Below the pieces are notes generated by a model. The model saw nothing but the letters and a program-made list of their open reading frames with translations. It was not told where the DNA came from and searched no databases. Both the position numbers and the translations under genes were made by a program. This document shows positions 1 through 5,549 of a stretch of 9,806 nt of DNA, one piece after another. The DNA is taken from assembly GCA_024224995.1 (NCBI GenBank), contig JAAENB010000543.1:1-9806 (forward strand). Reading direction: 5' to 3'. The stretch comes from a bacterium. GTDB lineage: Bacteria > Spirochaetota > UBA4802 > UBA5550. Every line of letters starts with the position of its first letter. Position 1 is the stretch's first letter.

Positions 1-134
1 TACATTCCGAACTACGTTTTTCGGTATATTAAGACACGACCGACCCTGTATAGCGGGGTGCGACCCCTGCGAGGGGCTTCCAGCCCCTCGTTATGATGAA
101 GACGGCTCTATTTAAAAAGAGTTTCTTGAGAGCA
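1..134. repeat. Upstream copy of degenerate direct-repeat unit
   Basis: The first 30 bases match 285-314 at about 26 of 30 positions (shared core tacattccgaa..acgtttttc.gtata). A second anchor, agtttcttgagagca at 120-134, recurs exactly at 343-357. The anchors are about 61 bp further apart here than in the downstream copy, because 31-119 carries GC-rich hairpins (55-67 and 70-90). Bases 1-9 equal the outer end of the right arm of the inverted repeat at 174-293, so the window probably starts inside another copy of that element. Function unknown. Confidence 0.6.
70..90. repeat. GC-rich hairpin
   Basis: cgaggggc at 70-77 and gcccctcg at 83-90 form a perfect 8-bp stem with a 5-base loop. A smaller stem, ggggt/acccc (55-59 and 63-67), sits just before it. 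No T-run follows on either strand, so this is not an intrinsic terminator. It belongs to the material that distinguishes the upstream repeat unit from the downstream one. Confidence 0.6.
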
Positions 135-173
135 GCTGACCCCGCAGAGCGGGCTATAGAAGGTATATGAACC

Positions 174-293
174 CGGAATGTAAATTATGCCTACCAGGAG
201 TAATACCTCTGCAGAACGTTCGGAACTCGCTCCGCTCAAACAGCCTCACAACCTGCCGAGGCATCACTCCTGGTAGGCATAATTTACATTCCG
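174..293. repeat. Long inverted-repeat element (MITE-like or REP-like)
   Basis: The 39-base arms at 174-212 and 255-293 are inverted complements at 36 of 39 positions, and the outer 28 bp are perfect (outer end cggaatgtaaattatgcc). The 42-base loop (213-254) contains gctccgctca, a 10-mer also found in each unit of the tandem repeat at the right end of the window. There is no open reading frame inside. A stem this long with conserved ends fits a miniature inverted-repeat or REP-type dispersed element. I see no clear flanking target-site duplication, so mobility is not demonstrated. Confidence 0.7.
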
Positions 294-357
294 AATGACG
301 TTTTTCAGTATAATAATACAGGCCCGCTCACTTGCACAATTTAGTTTCTTGAGAGCA
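285..357. repeat. Downstream copy of degenerate direct-repeat unit
   Basis: This unit runs from the outer end of the inverted-repeat right arm through tacattccgaatgacg to the exact 15-mer agtttcttgagagca at 343-357. It is a shorter version of the unit at 1-134, lacking the GC-rich hairpins. Its overlap with the arm suggests that the element and its flank were duplicated together. Confidence 0.5.
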
Positions 358-367
358 CCTTAAAAGA

Positions 368-406
368 TTTTTTGTACCGGGATATTATTTATCCCGGTAC
401 AAAAAA
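368..406. repeat. Perfect 17-bp palindrome upstream of the ferredoxin gene
   Basis: The arms at 368-384 and 390-406 are exact inverted complements, with core gtaccggga/tcccggtac and a 5-base loop. The T-run lies on the left and the A-run on the right. A terminator on either strand needs a U-run after the stem, so the polarity is wrong for termination. The right arm ends 3 bases before a candidate -35 box, so an operator or activator site for the ferredoxin gene is possible, though this is inferred. Confidence 0.6.
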
Positions 407-409
407 GTA

Positions 410-439
410 TTGCAAATAAATTTCATCTGCCCATAATAC
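410..439 (+). promoter_or_regulatory. Candidate sigma-70 promoter of the ferredoxin gene
   Basis: TTGCAA at 410-415 is followed 16 bp later by CATAAT (432-437), or 18 bp later by TAATAC (434-439). A clear ribosome-binding site AGGAG (454-458) lies 7 bases before the ATG at 466. The resulting leader would be short. The palindrome at 368-406 abuts the -35 side. Confidence 0.45.
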
Positions 440-465
440 GATTAAACTAAACCAGGAGTTCTATT

Positions 466-921
466 ATGGCCTATTCAATAACAAAAGACTGTACCGGTTG
501 CACTGTCTGTACAACCGTTTGCCCGGTTGACGCAATATCGGGCAAAAAAAAGTCACTACATACAATTAATAAAGGTACTTGTGTCCATTGCGGCGCCTGC
601 GGGAAAATCTGCAATTTTGACGCTGTTCTTGATCCTTCGGGAACGCTTGCTGTTCAAATAAAACGGTCTCAGTGGACAAAGCCTGTTGTTCATCTTAAAG
701 ACTGCTATTCCTGTGAAAACTGCGTAGCGGTATGCCCCGTAAGCATACTGGAAATGCGGGTTCCGGAGCAAGCCGAACGGAATAAGAAAAATATGATGAG
801 TGAGTACGCGGTTTTAACAAACGCTAAAAAATGCATTTCCTGCGGCTGGTGCAGTGAGATATGCGGATTTGACGCCATTACCATGGAAGTTCCGGAAAAA
901 CCGGCAGCCGAAGCGAAATAA
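466..921 (+). CDS. Ferredoxin with four CxxCxxCxxxC motifs
   Basis: This 151-residue soluble protein is predicted to carry four [4Fe-4S] clusters and act as a low-potential electron carrier. Its only cysteines are the 16 in four motifs: C9-C12-C15-C19, C39-C42-C45-C49, C80-C83-C86-C90 and C123-C126-C129-C133. Motifs 1 and 3 end in Cys-Pro, while motifs 2 and 4 end in Cys-Asn and Cys-Gly. The layout reads as two tandem 2[4Fe-4S] ferredoxin modules (about residues 1-56 and 72-140), the second with a 13-residue longer gap between its motifs. No signal peptide or other domain is seen. AGGAG 7 bases before ATG supports the start. The gene stands alone between a promoter and a terminator, so its redox partner cannot be inferred from neighbours. 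The family call is firm; the specific pathway is unknown. Confidence 0.93.
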   Translation: MAYSITKDCTGCTVCTTVCPVDAISGKKKSLHTINKGTCVHCGACGKICNFDAVLDPSGTLAVQIKRSQWTKPVVHLKDCYSCENCVAVCPVSILEMRVPEQAERNKKNMMSEYAVLTNAKKCISCGWCSEICGFDAITMEVPEKPAAEAK

Positions 922-943
922 TTTCCCCCTTTTTTTTCAGCTC

Positions 944-982
944 CCGGCTGACTGGTTCTAAATTTTAGGACCAGTCAGCCGG
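944..982 (+). terminator. Stem-loop terminator after the ferredoxin gene
   Basis: The 17-base arms (944-960 and 966-982) pair along their whole length with one G-T wobble, around a 5-base loop. The stem core is ccggctgactggt. It lies 22 bases after the stop codon. The downstream T-content is only moderate (ttggtactttatctt), so it may be an imperfect terminator or a 3'-end stabilising hairpin. Confidence 0.65.
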
Positions 983-1006
983 TTGGTACTTTATCTTATT
1001 ATATCC

Positions 1007-1034
1007 TTGACCCCCTTACCATGTTTTTTCTAAT
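1007..1034 (+). promoter_or_regulatory. Candidate promoter of the AraC-family gene
   Basis: TTGACC (1007-1012), a 16-bp spacer and TCTAAT (1029-1034) give five of six consensus matches in each hexamer. Transcription would start near 1040, leaving a leader of about 35-40 bases before the ATG at 1078. Confidence 0.45.
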
Positions 1035-1077
1035 GGTTTTAAACTGTCCGTAACCTATAAAATTGAGTTGCAATGTT

Positions 1078-2166
1078 ATGAACTATCTCGATTTTTCAGT
1101 CTTTTTTTGTTTTTTCCTGACTTTTTTAATGGCTCTTGGTATGCTCATAAGAAGTCTCGATTTTCGCAATGTGACCTTTGCTCTTATGCTTGTTTTTATG
1201 GGCTATTTGCATTTTTATTCATACCTTTATTTCTCAAAGTTGTTACTTGCGTATCCGCATTTTTTTTTCATTCATATTCCCGTTAGCTTAAGCCTTGGAC
1301 CCCTGGTATATTTTTATGTGTTAAGCCTCATGGGAGATAAAAACTCCTTTGTTAAAAAAGACCTGTTGCATTTTATACCGGCCCTGGTAATGACAGCCTC
1401 GGTATTTCCTTATATTCTTTACAACACTGAAGAAAAAAGAGAATTCGTCCGCGTTTGTACGGAAATGAATGGGTATGCCAGTATCAGGATTATAGTATCG
1501 TTCTCTTTTTTTGTTGCTTTTCTGTATTTTATTATCGCCATACGAAAATTATTGCTTCGATTGAAACACAATAAGCAGAACCGGCGGAAAATATTTTTTT
1601 TCGTTACACTTCTTATTGCATGGATGGTCGTTGGTTTAGCCGGAATAATAGAGATTCTTACGAGATTTAATTCAGTACTGCAAGTTAATTGTTTTTTTAC
1701 CAGCGCTGTAATTATCTGTTCATACCTGCTCAACCAGAAGTATCCCCATGTGCTTCTCAATGCTGCGGTTCCTGCTGAAGTTCCTGCAAAGAAGAAGACC
1801 TATACCAAATCTCATCTTAATAATATAAACCTGGACGAACTAAACAGCAGGCTTGGCATGCTTATGAAAGAAGAAAAATTTTATTGTGACGAAGATCTGA
1901 GTTTAGCCAGGCTCAGTGAAGCGCTGGAAATAACCCCTCACCAATTGTCACAATTTTTAAACAAATATCATAAAAAAAATTTTAACAGCTATATTAACAG
2001 CTACCGCATCGCCGATGCCAGAAAACTCCTCCTGGAAAATCCTTCACGAAACACCCTCTCAATAGCCTATGCCGTGGGATTTAATTCCTATTCAGCCTTT
2101 CATTCGGGCTTTAAAAAAGAGACATGTCTTTCTCCTGCCGAGTTCAGGCGAAATAACCTGAATTAA
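1078..2166 (+). CDS. Membrane-anchored AraC-family transcriptional regulator
   Basis: The N-terminal two thirds are very hydrophobic, with about seven likely membrane helices. Counting from the ATG at 1078, these lie near residues 6-25, 33-53, 57-83, 99-116, 137-157, 173-195 and 203-219. A short linker rich in Lys and Thr leads to a C-terminal AraC/XylS-type DNA-binding domain (about 255-360). It has the two expected helix-turn-helix units: one around LARLSEALEITPHQLSQFL, and one around IAYAVGFNSYSAFHSGFKK followed by the typical L-S-P-A-E-F-R ending. Regulators of this architecture are known in spirochaetes and Bacteroidetes and are thought to sense a membrane or external signal directly. 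An in-frame TTG at 1063 would add five residues. Neither start has a good ribosome-binding site; ATG is preferred. It lies 158 bp upstream of a secreted BNR-repeat gene on the same strand, a plausible target, which is inference. Confidence 0.85.
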   Translation: MNYLDFSVFFCFFLTFLMALGMLIRSLDFRNVTFALMLVFMGYLHFYSYLYFSKLLLAYPHFFFIHIPVSLSLGPLVYFYVLSLMGDKNSFVKKDLLHFIPALVMTASVFPYILYNTEEKREFVRVCTEMNGYASIRIIVSFSFFVAFLYFIIAIRKLLLRLKHNKQNRRKIFFFVTLLIAWMVVGLAGIIEILTRFNSVLQVNCFFTSAVIICSYLLNQKYPHVLLNAAVPAEVPAKKKTYTKSHLNNINLDELNSRLGMLMKEEKFYCDEDLSLARLSEALEITPHQLSQFLNKYHKKNFNSYINSYRIADARKLLLENPSRNTLSIAYAVGFNSYSAFHSGFKKETCLSPAEFRRNNLN

Positions 2167-2254
2167 ACCGCGGGAACACTTCCTGAATCATAAACCTGTA
2201 ACGGTTTTTGGTTCCTGATTTATAAAACAGGGAGCCCCGAGCCGCTTTTTTCCG

Positions 2255-2287
2255 TATTTTTCAGGTACAGGATTATCCTGAAAAATA
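2255..2287. repeat. Palindrome upstream of the BNR-repeat gene
   Basis: tatttttcagg (2255-2265) and cctgaaaaata (2277-2287) are perfect 11-bp inverted complements with an 11-base spacer. The T-run is on the left and the A-run on the right, the same polarity as the palindrome at 368-406, so it does not look like a terminator for the upstream regulator gene. An operator role is possible. Confidence 0.5.
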
Positions 2288-2288
2288 A

Positions 2289-2312
2289 ATATGAGCATAT
2301 GAATATGAGCAT
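2289..2312 (+). repeat. Direct repeat of atatgagcat, 14-bp period
   Basis: atatgagcat occurs at 2289-2298 and again at 2303-2312, directly before the ribosome-binding site (AAGGAG at 2313-2318) of the BNR gene. AraC-family proteins commonly bind direct repeats, and an AraC-type regulator is encoded just upstream. The location is close to the start codon for an activator site, and the period is shorter than two DNA turns. Regulatory meaning is a guess. Confidence 0.4.
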
Positions 2313-2324
2313 AAGGAGAAAAAG

Positions 2325-3785
2325 ATGTTAAAAAAAATTTTATTGCTTCAAGCAGTAATGGTTTTTACTGTACTTACAGTAATAAGCATTCAGCCGGCAC
2401 AGGCCGGATCATTATACCCCGGTTTCCTTAAAAAGATATCGGGTCCCAGTCCCTTTGGCGAGGACTGCGGAACGGATTTCCCGGGTTATTCCTATGGACA
2501 TGAATTATATTATGATTCGGAAATTGAGCCCACAATAGCGGTCAATCCAAAAAATCCCCTGAATATGGTGGTGGTGTGGCAGCAGGATACCTGGTCCTGG
2601 TTTTGTGCCAACGGCGTGGCCGGCGCAGTCACCTTTAATGGAGGCATCACCTGGAAACAGGTCACGATCCCTAATATCACTACCTGTTCCGGCGGTATAT
2701 GGGAACGCGGTGCTATTTTTGGACTGGTCTTTACGCCTAATGGCGATCTTTTCCTGAATACCCTGGGCTTCAGCGGCAGTGGTCCTCACGAAGATTACGC
2801 CAGCTCAATAATGATCAGTAAATCTACCAACGGCGGACGTACCTGGGGAGACCCCATTCAGGTTACCGACGAAGTCAGGCCCATAATAAGCGACTGCGGC
2901 AGAATAACCGCCGATCCTGTTGATCCTGATTATCTCTACATGGCCTGGGCCCGGTCCGGGCTGGATGGGGGTACCCGGTCGTACTGGTTCACCCGCACTA
3001 CAGATGGCGGCGAAAGCTGGGAAGAAGCCCGGGTAATGCTTAATGTAGTTGATAAATCCGCTTACAATGTAGAAGTTCATGTTTTGCCGGGCGGAGATCT
3101 TGCTGCCATAGTTGAATTGGACGGTGAAAACGGCATAGAGCATGCCTGCATTCGCTCCACTGACAGGGGGGAAACATGGTCGGAGCCGGTCCACATCGCT
3201 AATGAAAACAGCGTCCGTATGAATGACCCTGTAACGGGCAATAGAATTTCATTTTCCTTCCCCGATAGTGTTGTTGATCCGGAGACCGGTATGCTCTATC
3301 TTGTATGGAATGACGGTCATTTTAGCGAATCTCGCTATAACAGTATTGGCCTGTCGTACTCCAAAGACGGGGGCCTTACCTGGTCGGAGCCGGTAAAGGT
3401 GAACAAGACTCCCGAAGGTGCAACTGCAGAGAGCAGCCATGCCTTTAGCCCTTCTATTGCTGTTGCTCCCGGCGGTACTGTGGGGCTTAGTTATTTTGAC
3501 CTCCGTAATAACGTAGAGAGTTCAAAACTCAGTACGGATTCTTTCCTGGTTCACTGTCACAAGGACTGCGGCGAACCGGCAAACTGGAAGAAGGAAGTCC
3601 GTCTTACCGGGAAATCCTTTGATATGCGCCAGGCTATTCCACTTGGAGGAAGCCGTTACTTTCTTGGATATTTTACGGGCCTGGCAGCAGGCAAACACAG
3701 TTTTTCCGCAGTATATGCACAGCCGCATAAAAGGCATAACAAAATATACAAGGGAAGTATATTTTTCAGACGTGTTTTTCATTGA
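2325..3785 (+). CDS. Secreted BNR/Asp-box repeat protein, sialidase-like fold
   Basis: This is a 486-residue exported protein. Residues 1-27 form a signal peptide: a KK basic start, a hydrophobic core, and the AQA signal peptidase I site at 25-27. The mature part carries five Asp-box (S-x-D-x-G-x-T-W) turns typical of sialidase-like beta-propellers: FNGGITW (104-110, degenerate), STNGGRTW (167-174), TTDGGESW (225-232), STDRGETW (278-285) and SKDGGLTW (346-353). A propeller-like opening, EPTIAVNPKNP, is at 68-78. I do not find the FRIP-type arginine motif of catalytic sialidases, so enzyme activity should not be assumed; glycan or protein binding is equally possible. Seven cysteines in the mature chain may form disulfides. 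AAGGAG lies 6 bases before ATG. The gene follows a membrane AraC-type regulator and is closed by a strong terminator. Confidence 0.82.
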   Translation: MLKKILLLQAVMVFTVLTVISIQPAQAGSLYPGFLKKISGPSPFGEDCGTDFPGYSYGHELYYDSEIEPTIAVNPKNPLNMVVVWQQDTWSWFCANGVAGAVTFNGGITWKQVTIPNITTCSGGIWERGAIFGLVFTPNGDLFLNTLGFSGSGPHEDYASSIMISKSTNGGRTWGDPIQVTDEVRPIISDCGRITADPVDPDYLYMAWARSGLDGGTRSYWFTRTTDGGESWEEARVMLNVVDKSAYNVEVHVLPGGDLAAIVELDGENGIEHACIRSTDRGETWSEPVHIANENSVRMNDPVTGNRISFSFPDSVVDPETGMLYLVWNDGHFSESRYNSIGLSYSKDGGLTWSEPVKVNKTPEGATAESSHAFSPSIAVAPGGTVGLSYFDLRNNVESSKLSTDSFLVHCHKDCGEPANWKKEVRLTGKSFDMRQAIPLGGSRYFLGYFTGLAAGKHSFSAVYAQPHKRHNKIYKGSIFFRRVFH

Positions 3786-3799
3786 GAAGCGAACCCGGC

Positions 3800-3848
3800 G
3801 CGGTCTCAGAGCTCTTTAAAAGAGCTCTGAGACCGCAGCCTTCTTTTT
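3800..3848 (+). terminator. Strong intrinsic terminator of the BNR gene
   Basis: gcggtctcagagctct (3800-3815) pairs perfectly with 3821-3836 around loop ttaaa, giving a 16-bp stem. It is followed by agccttcttttt, a U-rich tail in the + direction. It lies 14 bases after the stop codon. The convergent lipoprotein gene could also stop at this stem, but there is no T-run on its side. Confidence 0.85.
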
Positions 3849-3856
3849 AAAAAATA

Positions 3857-4429
3857 TCAGATTTCTAGTTTGTCATTCAGAAAACCCGCCAGGTTATAGA
3901 TAGTATTATTTATCCGGCCTTCAAAACCCATGCTGGAATATCCGGTTCCACCTTTTGAGTCAACACTGATTGTAACATTGTATATCTCTTTTGAGGTCTT
4001 TGCATCAATAAAATGGATAACCATATCTAAGGTATCGGAGCCGCCCATTGAGCCAAACATAATTTGAGCTGCTGAACTGGTCTGTGCGTTATACAGAACA
4101 TTGCTAAACGTTATTTTTAATCCTTCACTGGCAGAGACCGCTTCATCTTTTGATTTCGCAGTTGCAATAATTTTTTTAGGCATGTTATTTTTAAGATACT
4201 GGGGCAGTGATTTAAGGTTCATATCGTTGATAATGGCAACCCATTTTTCTTTTGAATCATACCCAAAAGGTTTCCACTTCTCTTCATCAAGGTCGATCCA
4301 TCCAATATGAATTTTTTGATATTTTTTTAACTGTACCGACGCAGGGTTCTGATTTTTTATCGTGTACCTGCTGCAGCCTGCTGAGAATGAAATTAAACCA
4401 ATTAATAAGAAAAATAAGATTTTTTTCAT
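3857..4429 (-). CDS. Putative lipoprotein of unknown function
   Basis: This is a 190-residue protein with a lipoprotein signal: MKKILFF, a hydrophobic core, then S-F-S-A-G-C with the lipidated cysteine at residue 19. Serine at -3 is a relaxed lipobox, of the kind tolerated in spirochaetes. AAAGGAG (4444-4438 on this strand) lies 8 bases before the ATG at 4429. The in-frame ATG at 4489 would put 20 charged residues before the signal peptide, so it is rejected. The mature part is mixed alpha/beta, with KIHIGWIDLDEEKW near 37-50 and a C-terminal stretch ending in a helix-like tail (YNLAGFLNDKLEI). It vaguely recalls small periplasmic lipoproteins of the DUF4410/DUF4136 kind, but I cannot assign a family. 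It is convergent with the BNR gene and divergent from the methyltransferase gene. Confidence 0.8.
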   Translation of the reverse strand: MKKILFFLLIGLISFSAGCSRYTIKNQNPASVQLKKYQKIHIGWIDLDEEKWKPFGYDSKEKWVAIINDMNLKSLPQYLKNNMPKKIIATAKSKDEAVSASEGLKITFSNVLYNAQTSSAAQIMFGSMGGSDTLDMVIHFIDAKTSKEIYNVTISVDSKGGTGYSSMGFEGRINNTIYNLAGFLNDKLEI

Positions 4430-4465
4430 ACGTACTACTCCTTTAATTTTGTAATTTCGCAAAGA

Positions 4466-4499
4466 TATATAATCATTGAAAAATATCAATGATTATATA
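4466..4499. promoter_or_regulatory. 14-bp perfect inverted repeat in a divergent intergenic region
   Basis: tatataatcattga (4466-4479) and tcaatgattatata (4486-4499) are exact inverted complements around a 6-base spacer. The repeat lies 37 bases upstream of the lipoprotein ATG, in the gap shared with the divergent methyltransferase gene. Its AT-rich arms contain TATAAT-like sequence on both strands, so a regulator binding here could cover the lipoprotein promoter. This is a candidate operator only. Confidence 0.45.
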
Positions 4500-4597
4500 A
4501 TTGCCGCCGGAAAAAAAAGTAGGTACAAATTTGTCCCTGTTTTTTGGAAAATAATTTTAACTGGACAAAAAAAATAGAGGGTGATAAAAGATCTAAT

Positions 4598-4606
4598 GGG
4601 GAGGAG
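4598..4606 (+). promoter_or_regulatory. Ribosome-binding site that decides the methyltransferase start
   Basis: GGGGAGGAG lies 7 bases before the ATG at 4614. The in-frame alternatives, GTG at 4581 and ATG at 4596, have no comparable site, so translation is placed at 4614. Confidence 0.75.
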
Positions 4607-4613
4607 CACTGTA

Positions 4614-5261
4614 ATGGGAGTATTAAGAAAAATAATCGAAGGGCAGGTTTTCCAGATCCTGTTCGCGGCAGCAGGTCTTTACGTGCTGCAAAAACTGATC
4701 TATCCCCAATATTCCATAGATCCGCGGTGGTTTTCTTTTGCCGTATGTATTCCCCTGATTCATCAACTCTGGGTATCTTTTTTCTGGCGCCTCCAGCTCT
4801 ATACGGAAATATTTAAACCCCATACCCGGCGCTGGTTTAGTTTTTACAAAGCCGGGTTCATCCTGTTCGCGCTGCTGCGGATATTTTCAATTTTCATGAC
4901 CGGGTACCTGGAACGGGGCAGTATGCCGGTAAGTCTTATCATGCAAATAGTACTTTGTGTACCAATTGGGCTGGTTTCCATATATGGAATGTATTCCGTA
5001 GTCCGGTATTTTTCCATAGAAAGGGCCTTTGGACTGGATCATTTCGATGAGGCAGTACGGGAAACGGGCCTGGTAAAGAAGGGAATATTTAACTACACAC
5101 AAAACGGGATGTATGCCTATGTACTGCTTTTTATTTATCTTTTTCCCATACTCCTTGAGTCACAAGCAGCCCTGTATATAGCAGTCTATAATCATATGAT
5201 TTTATGGATTCATTATTTCTGTACGGAAAAGCCGGATATGAACAAAATTTACGGATCATAA
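4614..5261 (+). CDS. Integral-membrane methyltransferase, PEMT/ICMT-like
   Basis: This 215-residue protein has five or more hydrophobic helices, near residues 11-30, 39-60, 79-99, 105-133 and 168-202. The last third has the hallmarks of small membrane methyltransferases that methylate phospholipid headgroups or other membrane substrates using S-adenosylmethionine. GIFNYTQNGMY (157-167) corresponds to the usual G-x-[FY]-x-x-x-R-[NH]-P-x-Y segment. AVYNHMILWIHYFCTEKPDM (190-209) carries the conserved N-H...H-Y...T-E-K-P-D-M ending. The usual Arg-Asn-Pro is Gln-Asn-Gly here, so the active region is not fully canonical. The substrate cannot be read from the sequence. The gene has its own strong ribosome-binding site and is followed by a separate promoter, so it is probably monocistronic. 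Family assignment is from memory of motifs and moderately secure. Confidence 0.65.
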   Translation: MGVLRKIIEGQVFQILFAAAGLYVLQKLIYPQYSIDPRWFSFAVCIPLIHQLWVSFFWRLQLYTEIFKPHTRRWFSFYKAGFILFALLRIFSIFMTGYLERGSMPVSLIMQIVLCVPIGLVSIYGMYSVVRYFSIERAFGLDHFDEAVRETGLVKKGIFNYTQNGMYAYVLLFIYLFPILLESQAALYIAVYNHMILWIHYFCTEKPDMNKIYGS

Positions 5262-5273
5262 TTGTATCCTACC

Positions 5274-5288
5274 AAAAACATAGTTTTT
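5274..5288 (+). terminator. Weak A/T stem-loop after the methyltransferase gene
   Basis: aaaaac (5274-5279) and gttttt (5283-5288) form a 6-bp stem around a 3-base loop, 12 bases after the stop codon. The polarity is right for a terminator but the stem has one G-C pair and the T-run is part of the stem. It may be only a weak stop before the next promoter. Confidence 0.3.
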
Positions 5289-5289
5289 C

Positions 5290-5330
5290 TTGACAGCCGG
5301 GATACACTATTATAGATTTACCGCTATAAT
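5290..5330 (+). promoter_or_regulatory. Promoter of the Nif11-like/WD40 operon
   Basis: A perfect TTGACA (5290-5295) is followed after a short 15-bp spacer by TATAGA (5311-5316). A perfect TATAAT lies further down at 5325-5330 but is 29 bp from the -35 box and has no partner at normal distance. Either -10 element could be used. The start codon at 5352 is preceded by a G-rich ribosome-binding site (5340-5345). Confidence 0.6.
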
Positions 5331-5351
5331 TTAACCTGTGGGGGGATCTTT

Positions 5352-5549
5352 ATGAAAAGTTTTTATGATTTTGTTACGGAAGTTTCCGTGAAGTCCGATA
5401 TGGGGAACGAATTTTTTGCCGCGTTGAAAATATCATCGGCCGAAGAATTGAATTTATGGTTTATTAAAAAGGGGTATGAAACTCCTATTGAAGACTGCAT
5501 AAAGATTATTGAGAAAAAGAAGGATTTTATTGAAATAAGGGTACGGTAA
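5352..5549 (+). CDS. Small Nif11-like protein
   Basis: This 65-residue protein resembles the Nif11 domain. It has an aromatic N-terminal helix (F4, F7, V8), an acidic turn near D16, a second helix with F21, F22 and L25, then S-S-A-E-E-L (28-33), the G-Y pair at 41-42, and a final helix (E47-K57). Nif11 domains are either small stand-alone proteins of unknown role or leader regions of ribosomal peptide precursors. This one has no Gly-Gly cleavage site and no Cys/Ser/Thr-rich core after it, and no modification enzymes are nearby, so a peptide precursor is unlikely. The stop codon touches the next gene's ATG (TAA then ATG at 5550), implying one operon and translational coupling. A role as partner of the WD40 protein is inference. 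Confidence 0.7.
   Translation: MKSFYDFVTEVSVKSDMGNEFFAALKISSAEELNLWFIKKGYETPIEDCIKIIEKKKDFIEIRVR

Noticed and set aside
368..406. Bidirectional intrinsic terminator
   Set aside because: The T-run precedes and the A-run follows the stem on both strands, opposite to what termination needs.
1..465. RNA gene or gene remnant in the left repeat region
   Set aside because: The hairpins do not form a tRNA cloverleaf, and no open frame of useful length or recognisable protein fragment is present.
2192..2209. Terminator for the AraC-family gene (aaacc/ggttt stem then T-run)
   Set aside because: The stem is only 5 bp with two G-C pairs; too weak to claim.
4430..4489. Longer lipoprotein reading frame from the ATG at 4489
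   Set aside because: It places a charged 20-residue extension before a good lipoprotein signal, and the strong ribosome-binding site serves the ATG at 4429.
4544..4816. 90-codon open frame before the methyltransferase gene
   Set aside because: It overlaps the methyltransferase gene in another frame, and its second half lacks protein-like composition.
5352..5549. Ribosomally made peptide precursor with a Nif11 leader
   Set aside because: No Gly-Gly cleavage site or core region follows the Nif11-like domain, and no modification or export genes are in the window.
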